From Mesorhizobium sp. dw_380 (GTDB lineage: Bacteria; Pseudomonadota; Alphaproteobacteria; Rhizobiales; Rhizobiaceae), in assembly GCF_018588885.1 (NCBI RefSeq), contig NZ_JAFFIW010000003.1:124001-188000 (forward strand): DNA of 64,000 nucleotides. The letters are read 5' to 3'. Of the stretch, positions 38,517 to 49,267 are shown one piece after another. Position 1 is the first letter of the stretch. Every line of letters starts with the position of its first letter. The position numbers and the translations under genes are program-made. The notes beneath the pieces were generated by a model, which saw only the letters and a program-made list of their open reading frames with translations, was not told the DNA's origin and ran no database searches.

Positions 38517-38974
38517 GCGACGGGGACAATCTGCTCAAGCTGGTCGAGGCCGAAGAGGCCGACGATCAGGATTACCTCCTGCAGGAGCAGGTCGGCTTCA
38601 TCCTGCGCAAGGCGCACCAGCGCCATGTCTCGATCTTCGCCGCGCATATCGGCGACCTGACGCCGCCGCAATTCGCGGCACTGGCCAAGCTGCGCGATGT
38701 CGGCGAGACCTCGCAGAACCAGCTCGGCACGCTGATCGCGATGGATGCGGCGACGGTGAAGGGCGTCATCGACCGGCTGAAGGCGCGCGGCCTGGTAGAG
38801 CTTTCCAAGCATGAGGTCGACAAAAGGCGGCTGCTGGTCAACCTGACCGCCGAAGGACGCGACGCGATCGAACGCCTGATCCCGCTGGCCCGCGAGATCA
38901 CAAGGGAAACGCTGGCGCCGCTCTCGGCCAAGGAGATCGCCACCTTCATGAAGCTGCTGGCCAAGCTGGCGTAG
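38513..38974 (+). CDS. MarR-family transcriptional regulator
   Basis: A 153-residue winged-helix protein. The DNA-recognition part is LTPPQFAALAKLRDVGETSQNQLG (near residue 47) and MDAATVKGVIDRLKARGLVE (near 78), followed by the wing with KHEVDKRRLLVNLTAEG. It starts at GTG 38513 in a GTGA overlap with the DUF1185 gene and ends the operon. Members of this family usually repress neighbouring catabolic genes until a small aromatic ligand binds. The palindrome over the operon promoter at 31769 is a candidate target. Confidence 0.88.
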   Translation: MSDGDNLLKLVEAEEADDQDYLLQEQVGFILRKAHQRHVSIFAAHIGDLTPPQFAALAKLRDVGETSQNQLGTLIAMDAATVKGVIDRLKARGLVELSKHEVDKRRLLVNLTAEGRDAIERLIPLAREITRETLAPLSAKEIATFMKLLAKLA

Positions 38975-39020
38975 GTGATCCTGCCGGACGCCAATCAGCG
39001 CCCGGCAGAAAAGTATCGTT

Positions 39021-39985
39021 TCAGAGGCCGTTGGCCTTCAGCACCTTAGCGGCGTTTTCCTTGGTGATCTTCTCAGTCGGCAGCGTGATGGTCTTTTCGA
39101 CCTTCTCGCCTTTGAGGAACTTGATCGCCTGACGCAGACCTTCCGCACCGGGGGTGACATAGGTGAAGGTCGCCGTCAGTTCACCCTTGTTCACCATTTG
39201 CACGCCCTCGTTGGGCAGACCGTCGATGCCGATGAACTTGATGTCCTTTTCGCGGCCGACATCCTTGGCGGCGAGATAGGCGCCATAGGCCATCGGGTCA
39301 TTGTGGCCGTAGACGAGATCGATCTTCTCGTTGCTCTTCAGCGCATTGGCCATCAAATTATAGGCCTGGTCCTGCTTCCAGTCGCCCGACTGCTGGTCGA
39401 GCAGGTATTTGATGCCCGGCTCCTTGTCGGTGAATTCATGGAAACCGTCATGGCGGTCATGTGCCGGCTGGGTGCCCATGCCGCCCCAGATCTCGACGAC
39501 ATTGCCCTTCGCCTTGCCCTTGCCGCCGAGCAGTTCGACGGCATACTCGCCGGCCGCGCGGCCGATCAGCTTGTTGTCGCCGCCGACGAACTGCGTGTAA
39601 TCCTTGGTGTCGACATTGCGGTCGAGCACGAAGACCGGGATCTTGGCGTCGATGGCCTGCTGCACGACGCCGGTGAGGCCGGCGGATTCCTTCGGCGACA
39701 CCAGCAGCGCGTCGACCTCCTGACGGATCAGGTTCTCGACATCGGCGACCTGCTTCTCGGTCTTGTCCTCGCCGTCGGTGATGATCAGCTCGACCTCGGG
39801 ATGCTTGGCGGCTTCGGCAATTATGTCCTTGTTGAACTGGGCGCGCCAGGGCTCGATCGTGGTCACCTGCGAGAAGCCGATCTTCCACTTCTTGTCCTGG
39901 GCGAAGGCATTGCCGGTCGAAAGCAGCGCGGTGGTGGTCAGCAGTGCCGCGCCAATTGCGGCAAGCTTCAGCATGTCACGTCTTT

Positions 39986-39989
<4 letters not shown>
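39021..39989 (-). CDS. Sugar ABC transporter substrate-binding protein (RbsB-like)
   Basis: Periplasmic family 2 (ribose/galactose-type) binding protein of 322 residues. Signal peptide MKRRDMLKLAAIGAALL to NAFAQ, then KWKIGFSQVTTIEPWRAQFN. The ligand-site segments KESAGLTGVVQQAIDAKIPVFVLDR near residue 105 and YGHNDPMAYGAYLAAKDVG near 228 are clear. Last gene of the minus-strand importer operon, overlapping the permease stop by 4 bp. The sugar bound is not evident. Confidence 0.88.
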
Positions 39990-41301
<1,312 letters not shown>

Positions 41302-41305
<4 letters not shown>

Positions 41306-42888
41306 GCGGCTGGTCTCGATAGGGTCCGGCGCGGTGCGGCAAGGCGCATGATGGCCTCTTCGCTTGCCGCGTCGCGGGAAAGAATGCCTGTCTGGCGGCC
41401 GTCGGCCATCACCAGGATGCGGTCCGACAGATGCAGCAATTCCGGCAGTTCGGAACTGATGACGGCGATGGCGAGGCCATCGCGCGCAAGCTTGAAGATG
41501 AGGTCGTAGATCTCGCGCTTGGCGCCGACATCGATGCCGCGCGTCGGCTCGTCCAGCAAAAGCACTCGCGGCCTCGTCGCCAGCCATTTGCCGATGACGA
41601 CCTTCTGCTGGTTGCCGCCCGAGAGCGTGCCGGCGGCTTGGTCGATGTCCCGGCAGCGGATGCCGAGCGCCCTGACCGCTTGCCGCGCCAGTCCTTGTTC
41701 GCCGGCCAGCGAGCGGATGCCGAAACGCGCCAGCGACCCGACCAGCGGCAGCGCCACATTGTCCGATATCGAGGCCTGCAGATGCAGGCCTTGCGTCTTG
41801 CGGTCCTCGCTCACTAGCGCAATGCCCAGCCGCCTGGCATCGCGCGGCGACCGGATGTCCACGGACCGGCCGTCGAGCCGGATCTCGCCGCCGGCACGGC
41901 CATCGCTCGAGCCGAAGATCGCTTCCATGATCTCGGTGCGGCCCGAACCCAAAAGGCCGCCTATGCCGAGGATTTCACCGGCCGCAAGATCGAAGCTGAC
42001 ACCATCGACGACCTGCCGCCAGCCGTGGCGGTCGGGCTTCGACAGCGACAGATTGCTGACCGAAAGCACGGTCCGGCCGCCGGGATCCCGCTCCTCCTGG
42101 GAGGATGCGAGCAGGTCGCGTCCGACCATCGCCGAAATGATGGCATTCTCGTCCAGCTCGGCCATGGGCCGCGTCAGCACATGGCGCCCGTCGCGGAACA
42201 CGGTGACGCGGTTGGCCAGATGCATCACCTCGTCGATGCGATGCGAGATGTAGACGATGGCGACACCGCTTTCGGCAAGCTGGCGGATGATGCGGAACAG
42301 GCGCTGGCATTCGGCCGGCGACAGCGCCGAGGTCGGCTCGTCCATGATCAGGATGCGCGCCGACATCGACAGCGCCTTGGCGATCTCGACCAGCTGCTGT
42401 TCGCCGACGCGCAAGGCGCCGACGCGCGCTTCAGGATCAAGTTCGATGCCGAGCCGCTGCAGGAGGGCGCCCGCCCCGCGGCTGCTCGCCTTGCGGTCGA
42501 CGATCAATCCGACGATCAGCTTCTCGCGGCCGAGGAAGATGTTGTCGGCGACACTCAATTCCGGCACCAGGTTGAGTTCCTGATGGATGATGGCGATGCC
42601 GGCATCCTCGGCATCGCGCACGCCGGCGAAACTCACCGGCCGGCCATCGACGCTGACCGCGCCTTCGTAGCCGGTATGGATGCCAGAAAGAATCTTCATC
42701 AGCGTCGACTTGCCGGCGCCGTTCTCGCCCATCAAGGCATGGACTTCGCCACGCCGCAATTCGAAGCCGACATCCACCAGGGCGGCGATGCCGCCGAAGC
42801 TCTTGGAAATGCGCTCGGCGCTCAGGACGACGTTGGACTGGTCCGCCGCCGAAGCATGCCCATGGGCGATGGAACTTCTGTGCTCCAT
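41302..42888 (-). CDS. Sugar ABC transporter ATPase with two nucleotide-binding domains (RbsA-like)
   Basis: About 528 residues with two ATPase domains. The first has GENGAGKST near residue 55, the RVGEQQLVEIAKAL signature and Walker B ILIMDEPTSAL; the second has the usual degenerate P-loop GLLGSGRTE and a good signature TLSGGNQQKVVIGKWL with VLLLDEPTRGID. I start at ATG 42888, because GGGAGG lies 11 nt upstream; ATG 42927 is possible but has no ribosome site. A LacI gene is divergent, with an operator-like palindrome at 42942. Confidence 0.88.
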
Positions 42889-42941
42889 GACAATGGCGGC
42901 CTCCCTTCCGTCCTCGTCAAATTTCATCCAAACGCTAATCT

Positions 42942-42949
42942 AAACGTTT
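42942..42949. promoter_or_regulatory. LacI-type operator core, importer side
   Basis: AAACGTTT palindrome, extended to TAAACGTTTCGA, 53 bp upstream of the importer ATPase start. It matches the centre of the site at 43048. The pair is separated by about 108 bp centre to centre, so a LacI-family dimer or tetramer could contact both. Confidence 0.6.
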
Positions 42950-43047
42950 CGATCATGTCAAACCGCTTATCTGATAACGTAGGATTGGCCCTTTTCAATT
43001 CTTGCGAAAACCCTCGACATTCCGTAGGTATAGCGAACAAACATCGG

Positions 43048-43059
43048 CGAAACGTTTCG
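43048..43059. promoter_or_regulatory. LacI-type operator, regulator side
   Basis: Perfect 12-bp palindrome CGAAACGTTTCG ending 3 bp before the regulator start codon. The central CpG and flanking AAA/TTT fit LacI/PurR-type operators. Binding here would block translation-start-proximal transcription and so autoregulate the LacI gene. Confidence 0.7.
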
Positions 43060-43062
43060 AAA

Positions 43063-44130
43063 ATGGCGACATCCAAGCGGACGAGACAGCGTAAATCGAC
43101 GGCGCCGACGATGCTGCACGTGGCCGAAGCGGCGCGTGTCTCGGTCGCCACCGTTTCGGCATTGATCAACGGCACGGCGACCGTCAGCCCGGAACTTAGC
43201 CAACGCATCGAACAGGCGATCCGCGATATCGGCTACAAGCGCAATGCGATCGCCCGCAGCCTGAAGATGGGCACGACGCGCACGATCGGCTTGACCGTGC
43301 CGCACATCACCAACCCGTTCTTCACCGACGTCGTCTCGGTCATCCAGCAGGCCTTCGACCGGGCCGGCTATGCCGTCATGCTGTGCTGCACGGACGAGGA
43401 CCTGAACACCCAGGATGACCAGATCAGGCTGTTGCTCGACCGCATGGTCGACGGGCTGATCGTCGCGCGTGTCGGCGACGGCGCGATCCTCAAGGGCATC
43501 GTCGACGGCGCCAATGTGCCGGTGGTGCTTCTGGACCGCGTTTGCGAGGGCGTCGACACCGACACGGTGGTGCTCGACAACCAGCGCGCGGTGTTCGACG
43601 CCATCACCTATCTCATTCATCTCGGCCACCGGCGCATTGGCTACATCACCGGCACGTCAGACATTTCGCCGATGCATGACCGCATGGCCGGATATCGCCA
43701 AGCGCTTCACGCCGCCGGCCTGCCGGTGGCCGAGGAACTGGTTCGCTCCGGCAATTTCCACGAGATCGACGGCTACAACGCGACCATGCAGCTGCTTTCA
43801 TCGCATGACCGGCCAAGCGCGATCTTCTCGGCCAACAATCCGATGGTGATCGGCACCATGAAGGCGATCCGCGACATCGGCCTGTCCTGCCCGCAGGACA
43901 TTTCGGTTGCCTGTTTCGACGATTTTCCCTGGTCCGACGTGTTCCAGCCGCAGCTGACCACCGTGGCACAGCCGGTGCAGGCGATCGGCGAACAGGCGGC
44001 CAATCTGCTGCTTGATCGCCTCGCCGGCAACCGGGACGCACCACCGCGCAAACTCGTGCTCAAGGGCCGGTTGATGATCCGCAATTCGTGCCGGCCGCTC
44101 GGATCGATGGTGCAGAGCGTGAGCGCTTAA
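43063..44130 (+). CDS. LacI-family transcriptional regulator
   Basis: A 355-residue repressor. The helix-turn-helix is at residues 17-37 (MLHVAEAARVSVATVSALING), followed by the hinge AIRDIGYKRNAIARSLKMG. The sugar-binding domain has GLTVPHITNPFFTDVV near residue 75 and the C-terminal VACFDDFPWSDVFQPQLTTV. I start at 43063 (MATSKRTRQRKS); upstream in-frame codons run into the importer gene region and are not credible. It is divergent from the Rbs-type importer and should repress it until the sugar is bound. Its TAA stop is the first codon of a repeat. Confidence 0.9.
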   Translation: MATSKRTRQRKSTAPTMLHVAEAARVSVATVSALINGTATVSPELSQRIEQAIRDIGYKRNAIARSLKMGTTRTIGLTVPHITNPFFTDVVSVIQQAFDRAGYAVMLCCTDEDLNTQDDQIRLLLDRMVDGLIVARVGDGAILKGIVDGANVPVVLLDRVCEGVDTDTVVLDNQRAVFDAITYLIHLGHRRIGYITGTSDISPMHDRMAGYRQALHAAGLPVAEELVRSGNFHEIDGYNATMQLLSSHDRPSAIFSANNPMVIGTMKAIRDIGLSCPQDISVACFDDFPWSDVFQPQLTTVAQPVQAIGEQAANLLLDRLAGNRDAPPRKLVLKGRLMIRNSCRPLGSMVQSVSA

Positions 44131-44233
44131 AGCAATTCCAGGAAAAGTGTGAAACGGTTTTCTGTCCAGAGTTATCTAAAAACAAGCACTTAGAGCAGTT
44201 CAGCGATTCCGTGCAAAACTGAATCGCTTTAGC
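44128..44233. repeat. Interspersed repeat, family B, copy 3
   Basis: Begins TAAAGCAATTCCAGGAAAAG and continues GTGTGAAACGG, TTTTCTGTCC, then an A-rich part and a terminal palindromic region (AGCGATTCC to AATCGCTTT). The first three bases are the stop codon of the LacI gene. Bases 44234-44358 hold no gene that I can see. Confidence 0.8.
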
Positions 44234-44358
44234 GCAGTGCACGCCGGGCCAACCGATTGGAGTGCCGACAATCAGCCGACCTAGGCGACGAAGACCTTGG
44301 CAATCACGGCACGCGGGGCTAGGAATGACGAGATGCGGCACGAGCGCCGGGTTGTATC

Positions 44359-44979
44359 ATGCGCGCGACATCAATCTTGATCGCGATACTTGCCGGGATG
44401 GTCGCATTCTCCGGCTGCACCACCGGCGACGCACTGCAGACTTCTCCCGCGGCCTATGGCGGCCTGACCGACGCCGGTCTTCGCATCCCGCCGGTTCCGA
44501 TCTACAAGGTCGACCAAAAGTTTCGTCGGCAGACGGTGCCTTACGCGACCGACGAGGCGCCCGGCACCATCATTGTCGATACAGGGGCGAAGTTCCTCTA
44601 CTACGTGTTGGGAGATGGCCAGGCGATGCGCTACGGCATCGGCGTCGGCAAGGCGGGCTTCGAGTGGCATGGCACTGCGCACGTTGCGAGGAAGCGCGAA
44701 TGGCCGGATTGGACCGCGCCGTCCCAGATGATCGTGCGTGAGCGCGAACAAGGCCACATCATACCAGCCCATATGGATGCCGGACTCATGAATCCGCTCG
44801 GGGCGCGGGCGCTTTATCTCTTCAACGAGAAGGGTGACACCGGGTATCGCCTGCACGGCAGCCCTGAATGGTGGTCCATCGGCAAAGCCGTGTCGGCGGG
44901 CTGCATTCGCCTCATGAACCAGGACATCATCGATCTCTATGACCGTTCCCCGGTCGGCACCAAAGTGATCGTCCTCTAG
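44359..44979 (+). CDS. L,D-transpeptidase (YkuD domain), probable lipoprotein
   Basis: An exported cell-wall enzyme of 206 residues that forms 3-3 peptidoglycan crosslinks or attaches protein to peptidoglycan. The N-terminus MRATSILIAILAGMVAFSGC has a lipobox-like end with the cysteine at residue 20. The catalytic domain has IIVDTGAKFLYYVL near residue 71 and the active-site block LHGSPEWWSIGKAVSAGCIR (near 165-184) with the histidine and nucleophilic cysteine. Short proteins of this type are numerous in rhizobia. It is monocistronic, with repeats on both sides. Confidence 0.88.
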   Translation: MRATSILIAILAGMVAFSGCTTGDALQTSPAAYGGLTDAGLRIPPVPIYKVDQKFRRQTVPYATDEAPGTIIVDTGAKFLYYVLGDGQAMRYGIGVGKAGFEWHGTAHVARKREWPDWTAPSQMIVREREQGHIIPAHMDAGLMNPLGARALYLFNEKGDTGYRLHGSPEWWSIGKAVSAGCIRLMNQDIIDLYDRSPVGTKVIVL

Positions 44980-45038
44980 GGCAATGCCAGGAAAAGCGTG
45001 TAACGGTCTTCCGTCCGGAATTGCCAGGAAAACAAATG
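44977..45038. repeat. Interspersed repeat, family B, copy 4
   Basis: Begins TAGGGCAATGCCAGGAAAAG and continues CGTGTAACGGTCTTCCGTCC, GGAATTG and an A-rich tail. Its first three bases are the stop codon of the L,D-transpeptidase gene and it ends next to the stop of the opposing phosphatase gene, filling the convergent gap. Confidence 0.8.
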
Positions 45039-45039
45039 G

Positions 45040-45900
45040 TTATATCGTCCCTGTGCTGTCGGTGCAGCTGCGCTTTCCGAACGCTTCCGAGGCAAGCGCC
45101 CGCAGCTTCGGAAAGATCTGCTTTCCGCCAGCGATCACTCGCGCTCCTTCGCCTAGAACTGTCCTGGGGTCAGGCTTGAGGATGGTGCCGCCGGCCTCTT
45201 CGACCAACATCATGCCGGCCAAGCAATCCCAGGCGTTCATGTGCTCCTCGACATAGCCAAGCAACCGGCCCGAGGCCACATAGGCAAGCATCAGGGCGCC
45301 GGAGGCGTTGCGGAAGAAGACGCCTCCCTCGGCCAGGATCTTCTTGATCAGCACGGCGATATTCTCGGCCTCGGCCCGGTTCGAGAAGCCGGTCCCCACC
45401 GACCCTTCTTCCAGGCTGGTCGCCGTGCTGGTCTTGATCGGTCTGCCGTTGACGAAGGCGCCGCCGCCGAGCCTTCCGTGGAAGGTCTCGCCGGTCGACG
45501 GCTCGTGGATGACGCCGACGACCGTCTCCCCGTCCCTGGCACAAGCGATCACCACGCACCAGGCCGGAATGCCGCGCACGAAATTGGCGGTGCCGTCGAT
45601 GGGATCGATCACCCAGACATGACCGGTCGAGCCGGCGACCGAGGCATGCTCCTCGCCGACGATGCCGTCTTGCGGGTAGTCAGCGGCGATTGCCGCGCGG
45701 ACGAACAGCTCGACCTCGCGGTCGGCTTGCGAGACCAGGTCCTGATGGCCCTTGCTCTCGATGGTCAGGCTTTCCAGGTCGCGAAAATATTTGAGCCCGA
45801 GTTCACCGGCGCGCCGCGCCAGTTCGATGGCAAACTGCTCGCGTGCTTCATGGTCGTTTTTCAAGGGAAGTTTCCGATCCGTGGAGGGAAATCCGCCCAT
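45040..45900 (-). CDS. Inositol monophosphatase family protein
   Basis: Mg-dependent phosphatase of up to 286 residues. Metal-binding motifs are complete: GEEHAS near residue 82, the signature WVIDPIDGTANFVRG near 96-110 and AWDCLAGMMLVEEAGG near 223. The family includes inositol-1-phosphatase, fructose-bisphosphatase-like enzymes and histidinol-phosphatase, and the sequence does not decide between them. No good ribosome site precedes ATG 45900; an in-frame TTG at residue 13 could be the start. It is separated from the next upstream gene by 39 bp. Confidence 0.87.
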   Translation of the reverse strand: MGGFPSTDRKLPLKNDHEAREQFAIELARRAGELGLKYFRDLESLTIESKGHQDLVSQADREVELFVRAAIAADYPQDGIVGEEHASVAGSTGHVWVIDPIDGTANFVRGIPAWCVVIACARDGETVVGVIHEPSTGETFHGRLGGGAFVNGRPIKTSTATSLEEGSVGTGFSNRAEAENIAVLIKKILAEGGVFFRNASGALMLAYVASGRLLGYVEEHMNAWDCLAGMMLVEEAGGTILKPDPRTVLGEGARVIAGGKQIFPKLRALASEAFGKRSCTDSTGTI

Positions 45901-45939
45901 AGCAAAACGGCGGTGCCTACAACAGTACCTGATGGAAGA

Positions 45940-46941
45940 TCAGGCCGCCCGCGACAGCGATTCATGAGCCTCGGCCAGGATCTCAAACGACCGCACGCGG
46001 GCGGCATGATCCGATATCTGCGCGGTGACCATCAGCTCGTCGGCGCCGGTGCGCCGCACGAAGGCGTCGATGCCCTGGCGAACCGTTTCGGGAGAGCCGA
46101 CCACGGCGCAGGACAAAGCCTGGTCGAGCATGCTCTTGGCCATCGGATCGAGATCGCGGTCGTAATTCTCGACCGGCGGCGGCAATCTGCCGGGCCGGCC
46201 GGTGCGCAGATTGACGAAGGCCTGCTGCAGCGAGGTAAACAGCAATCGCGCCTCGGCATCGGTGGGCGCGGCAAAGACGTTGAGACCGAGCATGACATGC
46301 GGCTTGTCGAGCTGTTCGGAAGGCTGGAAGCGCGAGCGGTAGATATCGAGCGCATGATCGAGTTCCGCCGGAGCGAAATGCGAGGCGAAGGCATAGGGCA
46401 GGCCGAGCATTGCGGCGAGCTGTGCGCCATAGAGGCTGGAGCCGAGGATCCAGATCGGCACGGTCTGGCCCTCGCCCGGCACGGCGCGCAGGCGCTGACC
46501 TTCCTCGGCCGGCAGGAAATAGCCCATCAGCTCGACGACATCCTGCGGGAAATTGTCAACACCGGCCTCGAGGTTGCGACGCAAGGCGCGCGCGGTGTTC
46601 ATGTCGGTGCCGGGCGCCCGGCCGAGCCCGAGATCGATGCGGCCGGGAAACAAGGCGGCCAGCGTGCCGAACTGCTCGGCAATCATCAGCGGCGCATGAT
46701 TGGGCAGCATGATGCCGCCGGCGCCGACGCGAATGGTCCTGGTGCCGCCGGCGACATGGGCGATGACCACCGCGGTGGCGGCACTCGCGATGCCCGGCAT
46801 GTTGTGGTGCTCGGCCAGCCAATAGCGCTTGTAGCCCAGCCGCTCGGCATGGCGGGCGAGATCGAGCGAATTGGCCAGCGACTGCGAGGCATCGCTGCCT
46901 TCGACGATCGGCGACAGGTCGAGAACGGACAGTTCGGTCAT
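45940..46941 (-). CDS. Luciferase-like (LLM) flavin-dependent oxidoreductase
   Basis: A 333-residue bacterial-luciferase-fold protein that would use FMNH2 or F420H2-like cofactors. The start [18 protein letters not shown], then [16 protein letters not shown] near residue 34 and [21 protein letters not shown] near 72, and [15 protein letters not shown] near 99, identify the subgroup lacking a defined substrate (YhbW-like). It starts in an ATGA overlap with the arylamine acetyltransferase gene, so the two are co-translated. No specific pathway is apparent. Confidence 0.87.
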   Translation of the reverse strand: MTELSVLDLSPIVEGSDASQSLANSLDLARHAERLGYKRYWLAEHHNMPGIASAATAVVIAHVAGGTRTIRVGAGGIMLPNHAPLMIAEQFGTLAALFPGRIDLGLGRAPGTDMNTARALRRNLEAGVDNFPQDVVELMGYFLPAEEGQRLRAVPGEGQTVPIWILGSSLYGAQLAAMLGLPYAFASHFAPAELDHALDIYRSRFQPSEQLDKPHVMLGLNVFAAPTDAEARLLFTSLQQAFVNLRTGRPGRLPPPVENYDRDLDPMAKSMLDQALSCAVVGSPETVRQGIDAFVRRTGADELMVTAQISDHAARVRSFEILAEAHESLSRAA

Positions 46942-47771
46942 GCGTTGGTCTCCACGATTTTCTTTTCACGCACCTTGGACTCGAAGGCCACGCGGTCGGG
47001 AATGACGATGCCGAGCTGGTCTTGCAGCGTGTCGGCGAGTGCGGCGGCGGTGGCTATGTCGGTCTGCTCGGTGCGGCCGTCAATGTGGTGGATCGAGAGA
47101 CGGTTGCCGCACAGCGCGTAACGCCGGTCCGGCGCGGCGCGTGCCGCAACGACGGAGGCGAGGAAATGCGATGCCGGGCTGGTCGACAGGAAGTAGTTGG
47201 CAACGGAATAGTCGACCTCGTATTGCGGCTGCAGATCGAAGCGGTAAAGCGAGCGCCAGTCGCCGCCGATGGCGGCCTGCAGGCGGAAATGATCGTCTCT
47301 TTCGACGATGCGGAAGGTCTCGTGCGGCGTCGTCTGTTCGAGCCCCGGTTCGAGCAGCAGCGGTGCCGTCAGGGTCAGGCCGCCAAATCCGACATCGGCG
47401 ATATAGATCCGGCCATCAAGCTCGACGCGCAGCAACATGTGGCTGCGCGCGGTGATGGCGTCGTCAGGCTGGCCCCAGAGCACGCGCGCGGCAAGGCCGC
47501 CGACCTGGAAGCCAAGCGCCTTCAGCGCCTGCATGAAGAGGAAATTGTGCTCGAAGCAATAGCCGCCGCGCCCATCACGCACGATCTTGTCCTGCAGCGC
47601 GGCCAGGTCGAGCCGGACCGGGCGGCCGAGGAACGGATCGATGTTCTCGAACGGGATAGCCTGCGGGTGGAGGAAATGAAGCGTCTTCAGCGTGTCCGGC
47701 GAAGCGTCCCTGGAACCGGCATGGCCGATGCGAGCGAAATAGGCGTCGAGGTCGAAAGGAGCATCGCTCAT
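46938..47771 (-). CDS. nat: Arylamine N-acetyltransferase
   Basis: Acetyl-CoA-dependent transferase of about 277 residues, acting on arylamines and hydrazines. The catalytic triad is visible: cysteine in [10 protein letters not shown] near residue 70, histidine in [11 protein letters not shown] near 110 and aspartate in IADVGFGG near 125. Length and sequence are like the Mesorhizobium NAT proteins I recall. I start at 47771 ([12 protein letters not shown]); the open frame continues upstream through the permease gene but shows no NAT sequence there. Co-encoded with a luciferase-like oxidoreductase. Confidence 0.88.
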   Translation of the reverse strand: MSDAPFDLDAYFARIGHAGSRDASPDTLKTLHFLHPQAIPFENIDPFLGRPVRLDLAALQDKIVRDGRGGYCFEHNFLFMQALKALGFQVGGLAARVLWGQPDDAITARSHMLLRVELDGRIYIADVGFGGLTLTAPLLLEPGLEQTTPHETFRIVERDDHFRLQAAIGGDWRSLYRFDLQPQYEVDYSVANYFLSTSPASHFLASVVAARAAPDRRYALCGNRLSIHHIDGRTEQTDIATAAALADTLQDQLGIVIPDRVAFESKVREKKIVETNA

Positions 47772-47842
47772 CGGGAAGGCACCAGCCATTGTCCGGCCGG
47801 ATATAGGCATTCGGTCCGGGCGCCGCAAACACGGCCTGCCGG

Positions 47843-49018
47843 TCAGGCAGTGGCCTTGCCGTTCTCTTCGGCGGGTTCGTCCTCGACCACGGCGGTGTGC
47901 TGCGCGCCGAGAAAATTGCCGACATGGCTGAGCCCGTCGAAATGATCGCAAAACACCTTGACGACAACCAGCAGCGGCACCGCCATCAGGGCGCCTACGA
48001 AGCCCCATAGCCACGACCAGAAGGCAATGGCGATGAGGATCGCCACGGCGTTGATCTCCAGACGCCGGCCGACCACCGTCGGCGTCACGAACTGGCCTTC
48101 GATGATGTCGCACAACAGCACGAAGGCCGGCGCCAAGAGCGCGTAGGAAATGGTGTCGAAGCTGATCAGCGCGATCACGGAGACCAGCACGATGGTAAGC
48201 AGCGCGCCGACATAGGGCAGGAAGTTGAGCAGCGCGGCGGCCACGCCCCATACCAGCGGGTTGGGCATGCCGAAACCCCACAGGCCGAGGCCGATGACGG
48301 TGCCGAGCCCGGCATTGATGGCGGTTACGGTGAGCAGATAGTGCGAGATTTCGCGCTCGACATCGTAGACGACGCGCAGCGCGCGCTTCTTTTCGCTGAG
48401 GCTGGCAAAGGACTGGATGATCTTCTCGTAGAACATCGTGCCCGAGGCGAGCAGGAACAGCGACAGCACGAAGATGATGGTCAGGCTTGTTGCCGCCGAC
48501 AGGATATTGCTGGCGGCTGTCGACAGAATGCCGGACTGGGCGACCGCCACTTTCTGTACGCCGGGCTCCTGCGAGGTCTCGGTCAGCTGTTCGAGCTGAT
48601 GCGATATCTGCATGACCTTTTCGAATGGGCGGCGCAGTTGCGCCAGCCGTTCGGTAAGTTGCTGGCCGATCGACGAGGTGTTGTTGATGAGGTCGATGAC
48701 CGGGCCTGAGAGCAGGTAGCCGGCGCTGGCGAAGACACAGATCGACAGCAGCACCAGAAGGGTCGCCGAGATCACTTCGGGGATGCCGTGCTTGCGCAGC
48801 AGCCGGACGATCGGCGTCAATGTCAGCGCCAGCAGGAAAGCCAGAATGACCGGCATGAAGAAGGCGCGGGCGAAGTAAAGCGCGTAGATGGCCATGAACA
48901 GAAAGATGCCGACGAGCAGCGAACGCATCAGGCGCGTATCCGCGCGTGCCCCGACGCGCGGATCCTGATCGTCGGCAGCGTCTGCGACCAAGGCGGCGGG
49001 TTCGGCTTTCATGGTCAC
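47843..49018 (-). CDS. AI-2E family transporter (TqsA/PerM-like)
   Basis: Inner-membrane protein of 391 residues with about eight hydrophobic spans. Landmarks are [22 protein letters not shown] near residue 50, a hydrophilic middle region (residues 110-160) with heptad-like leucines, and the C-terminal [20 protein letters not shown] near 310 and [18 protein letters not shown]. Family members include TqsA, which exports autoinducer-2, and Na+/H+ antiporter-like proteins; the substrate here is unknown. Only 71 bp separate it from the NAT gene downstream. Confidence 0.87.
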   Translation of the reverse strand: MTMKAEPAALVADAADDQDPRVGARADTRLMRSLLVGIFLFMAIYALYFARAFFMPVILAFLLALTLTPIVRLLRKHGIPEVISATLLVLLSICVFASAGYLLSGPVIDLINNTSSIGQQLTERLAQLRRPFEKVMQISHQLEQLTETSQEPGVQKVAVAQSGILSTAASNILSAATSLTIIFVLSLFLLASGTMFYEKIIQSFASLSEKKRALRVVYDVEREISHYLLTVTAINAGLGTVIGLGLWGFGMPNPLVWGVAAALLNFLPYVGALLTIVLVSVIALISFDTISYALLAPAFVLLCDIIEGQFVTPTVVGRRLEINAVAILIAIAFWSWLWGFVGALMAVPLLVVVKVFCDHFDGLSHVGNFLGAQHTAVVEDEPAEENGKATA

Positions 49019-49161
49019 CCCTTGAGCCGCCCGCCCCTCCGCGATCGGCGATTGCCTGCAGGAAACGCGAAGTTCCGGCTGTGGGTTCCATGAGCCGGCT
49101 TTGAGAACGGGGCCTGGTTGGATGCAGCGGACGGGCTGACGGATGAGCCGCCCGCCACTAA

Positions 49162-49267
49162 GAGCGGTTCATCGTTTCACGGAAACGCCGAACCGCTCCA
49201 CCTCTTTGCCTCTTTGTTTTGCGCGATTGCGGACGGAAACCGTTTCACGCTTTCCTGCAATTGCTTC
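49162..49267. repeat. Interspersed repeat, family B, copy 5 (reverse orientation)
   Basis: Reads on the minus strand as GAAGCAATTGCAGGAAAGCG, TGAAACGGTTTCCGTCC and so on, ending in a hairpin with arms GAGCGGTTC (49162-49170) and GAACCGCTC (49190-49198). Its minus-strand beginning (49265-49267) touches the end of the next gene, in the same place as in the other copies. The 247-bp gap holds nothing else recognisable. Confidence 0.75.

Noticed and set aside
45241..47121. Plus-strand open frame of about 626 codons over the phosphatase, luciferase-like and NAT genes
   Set aside because: It runs antisense to three genes with intact catalytic motifs and shows no recognisable domain.
46938..49091. 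Minus-strand frame joining NAT to an upstream extension across the AI-2E transporter
   Set aside because: The extension is arginine-rich out-of-frame translation of the transporter gene; NAT similarity starts at 47771.
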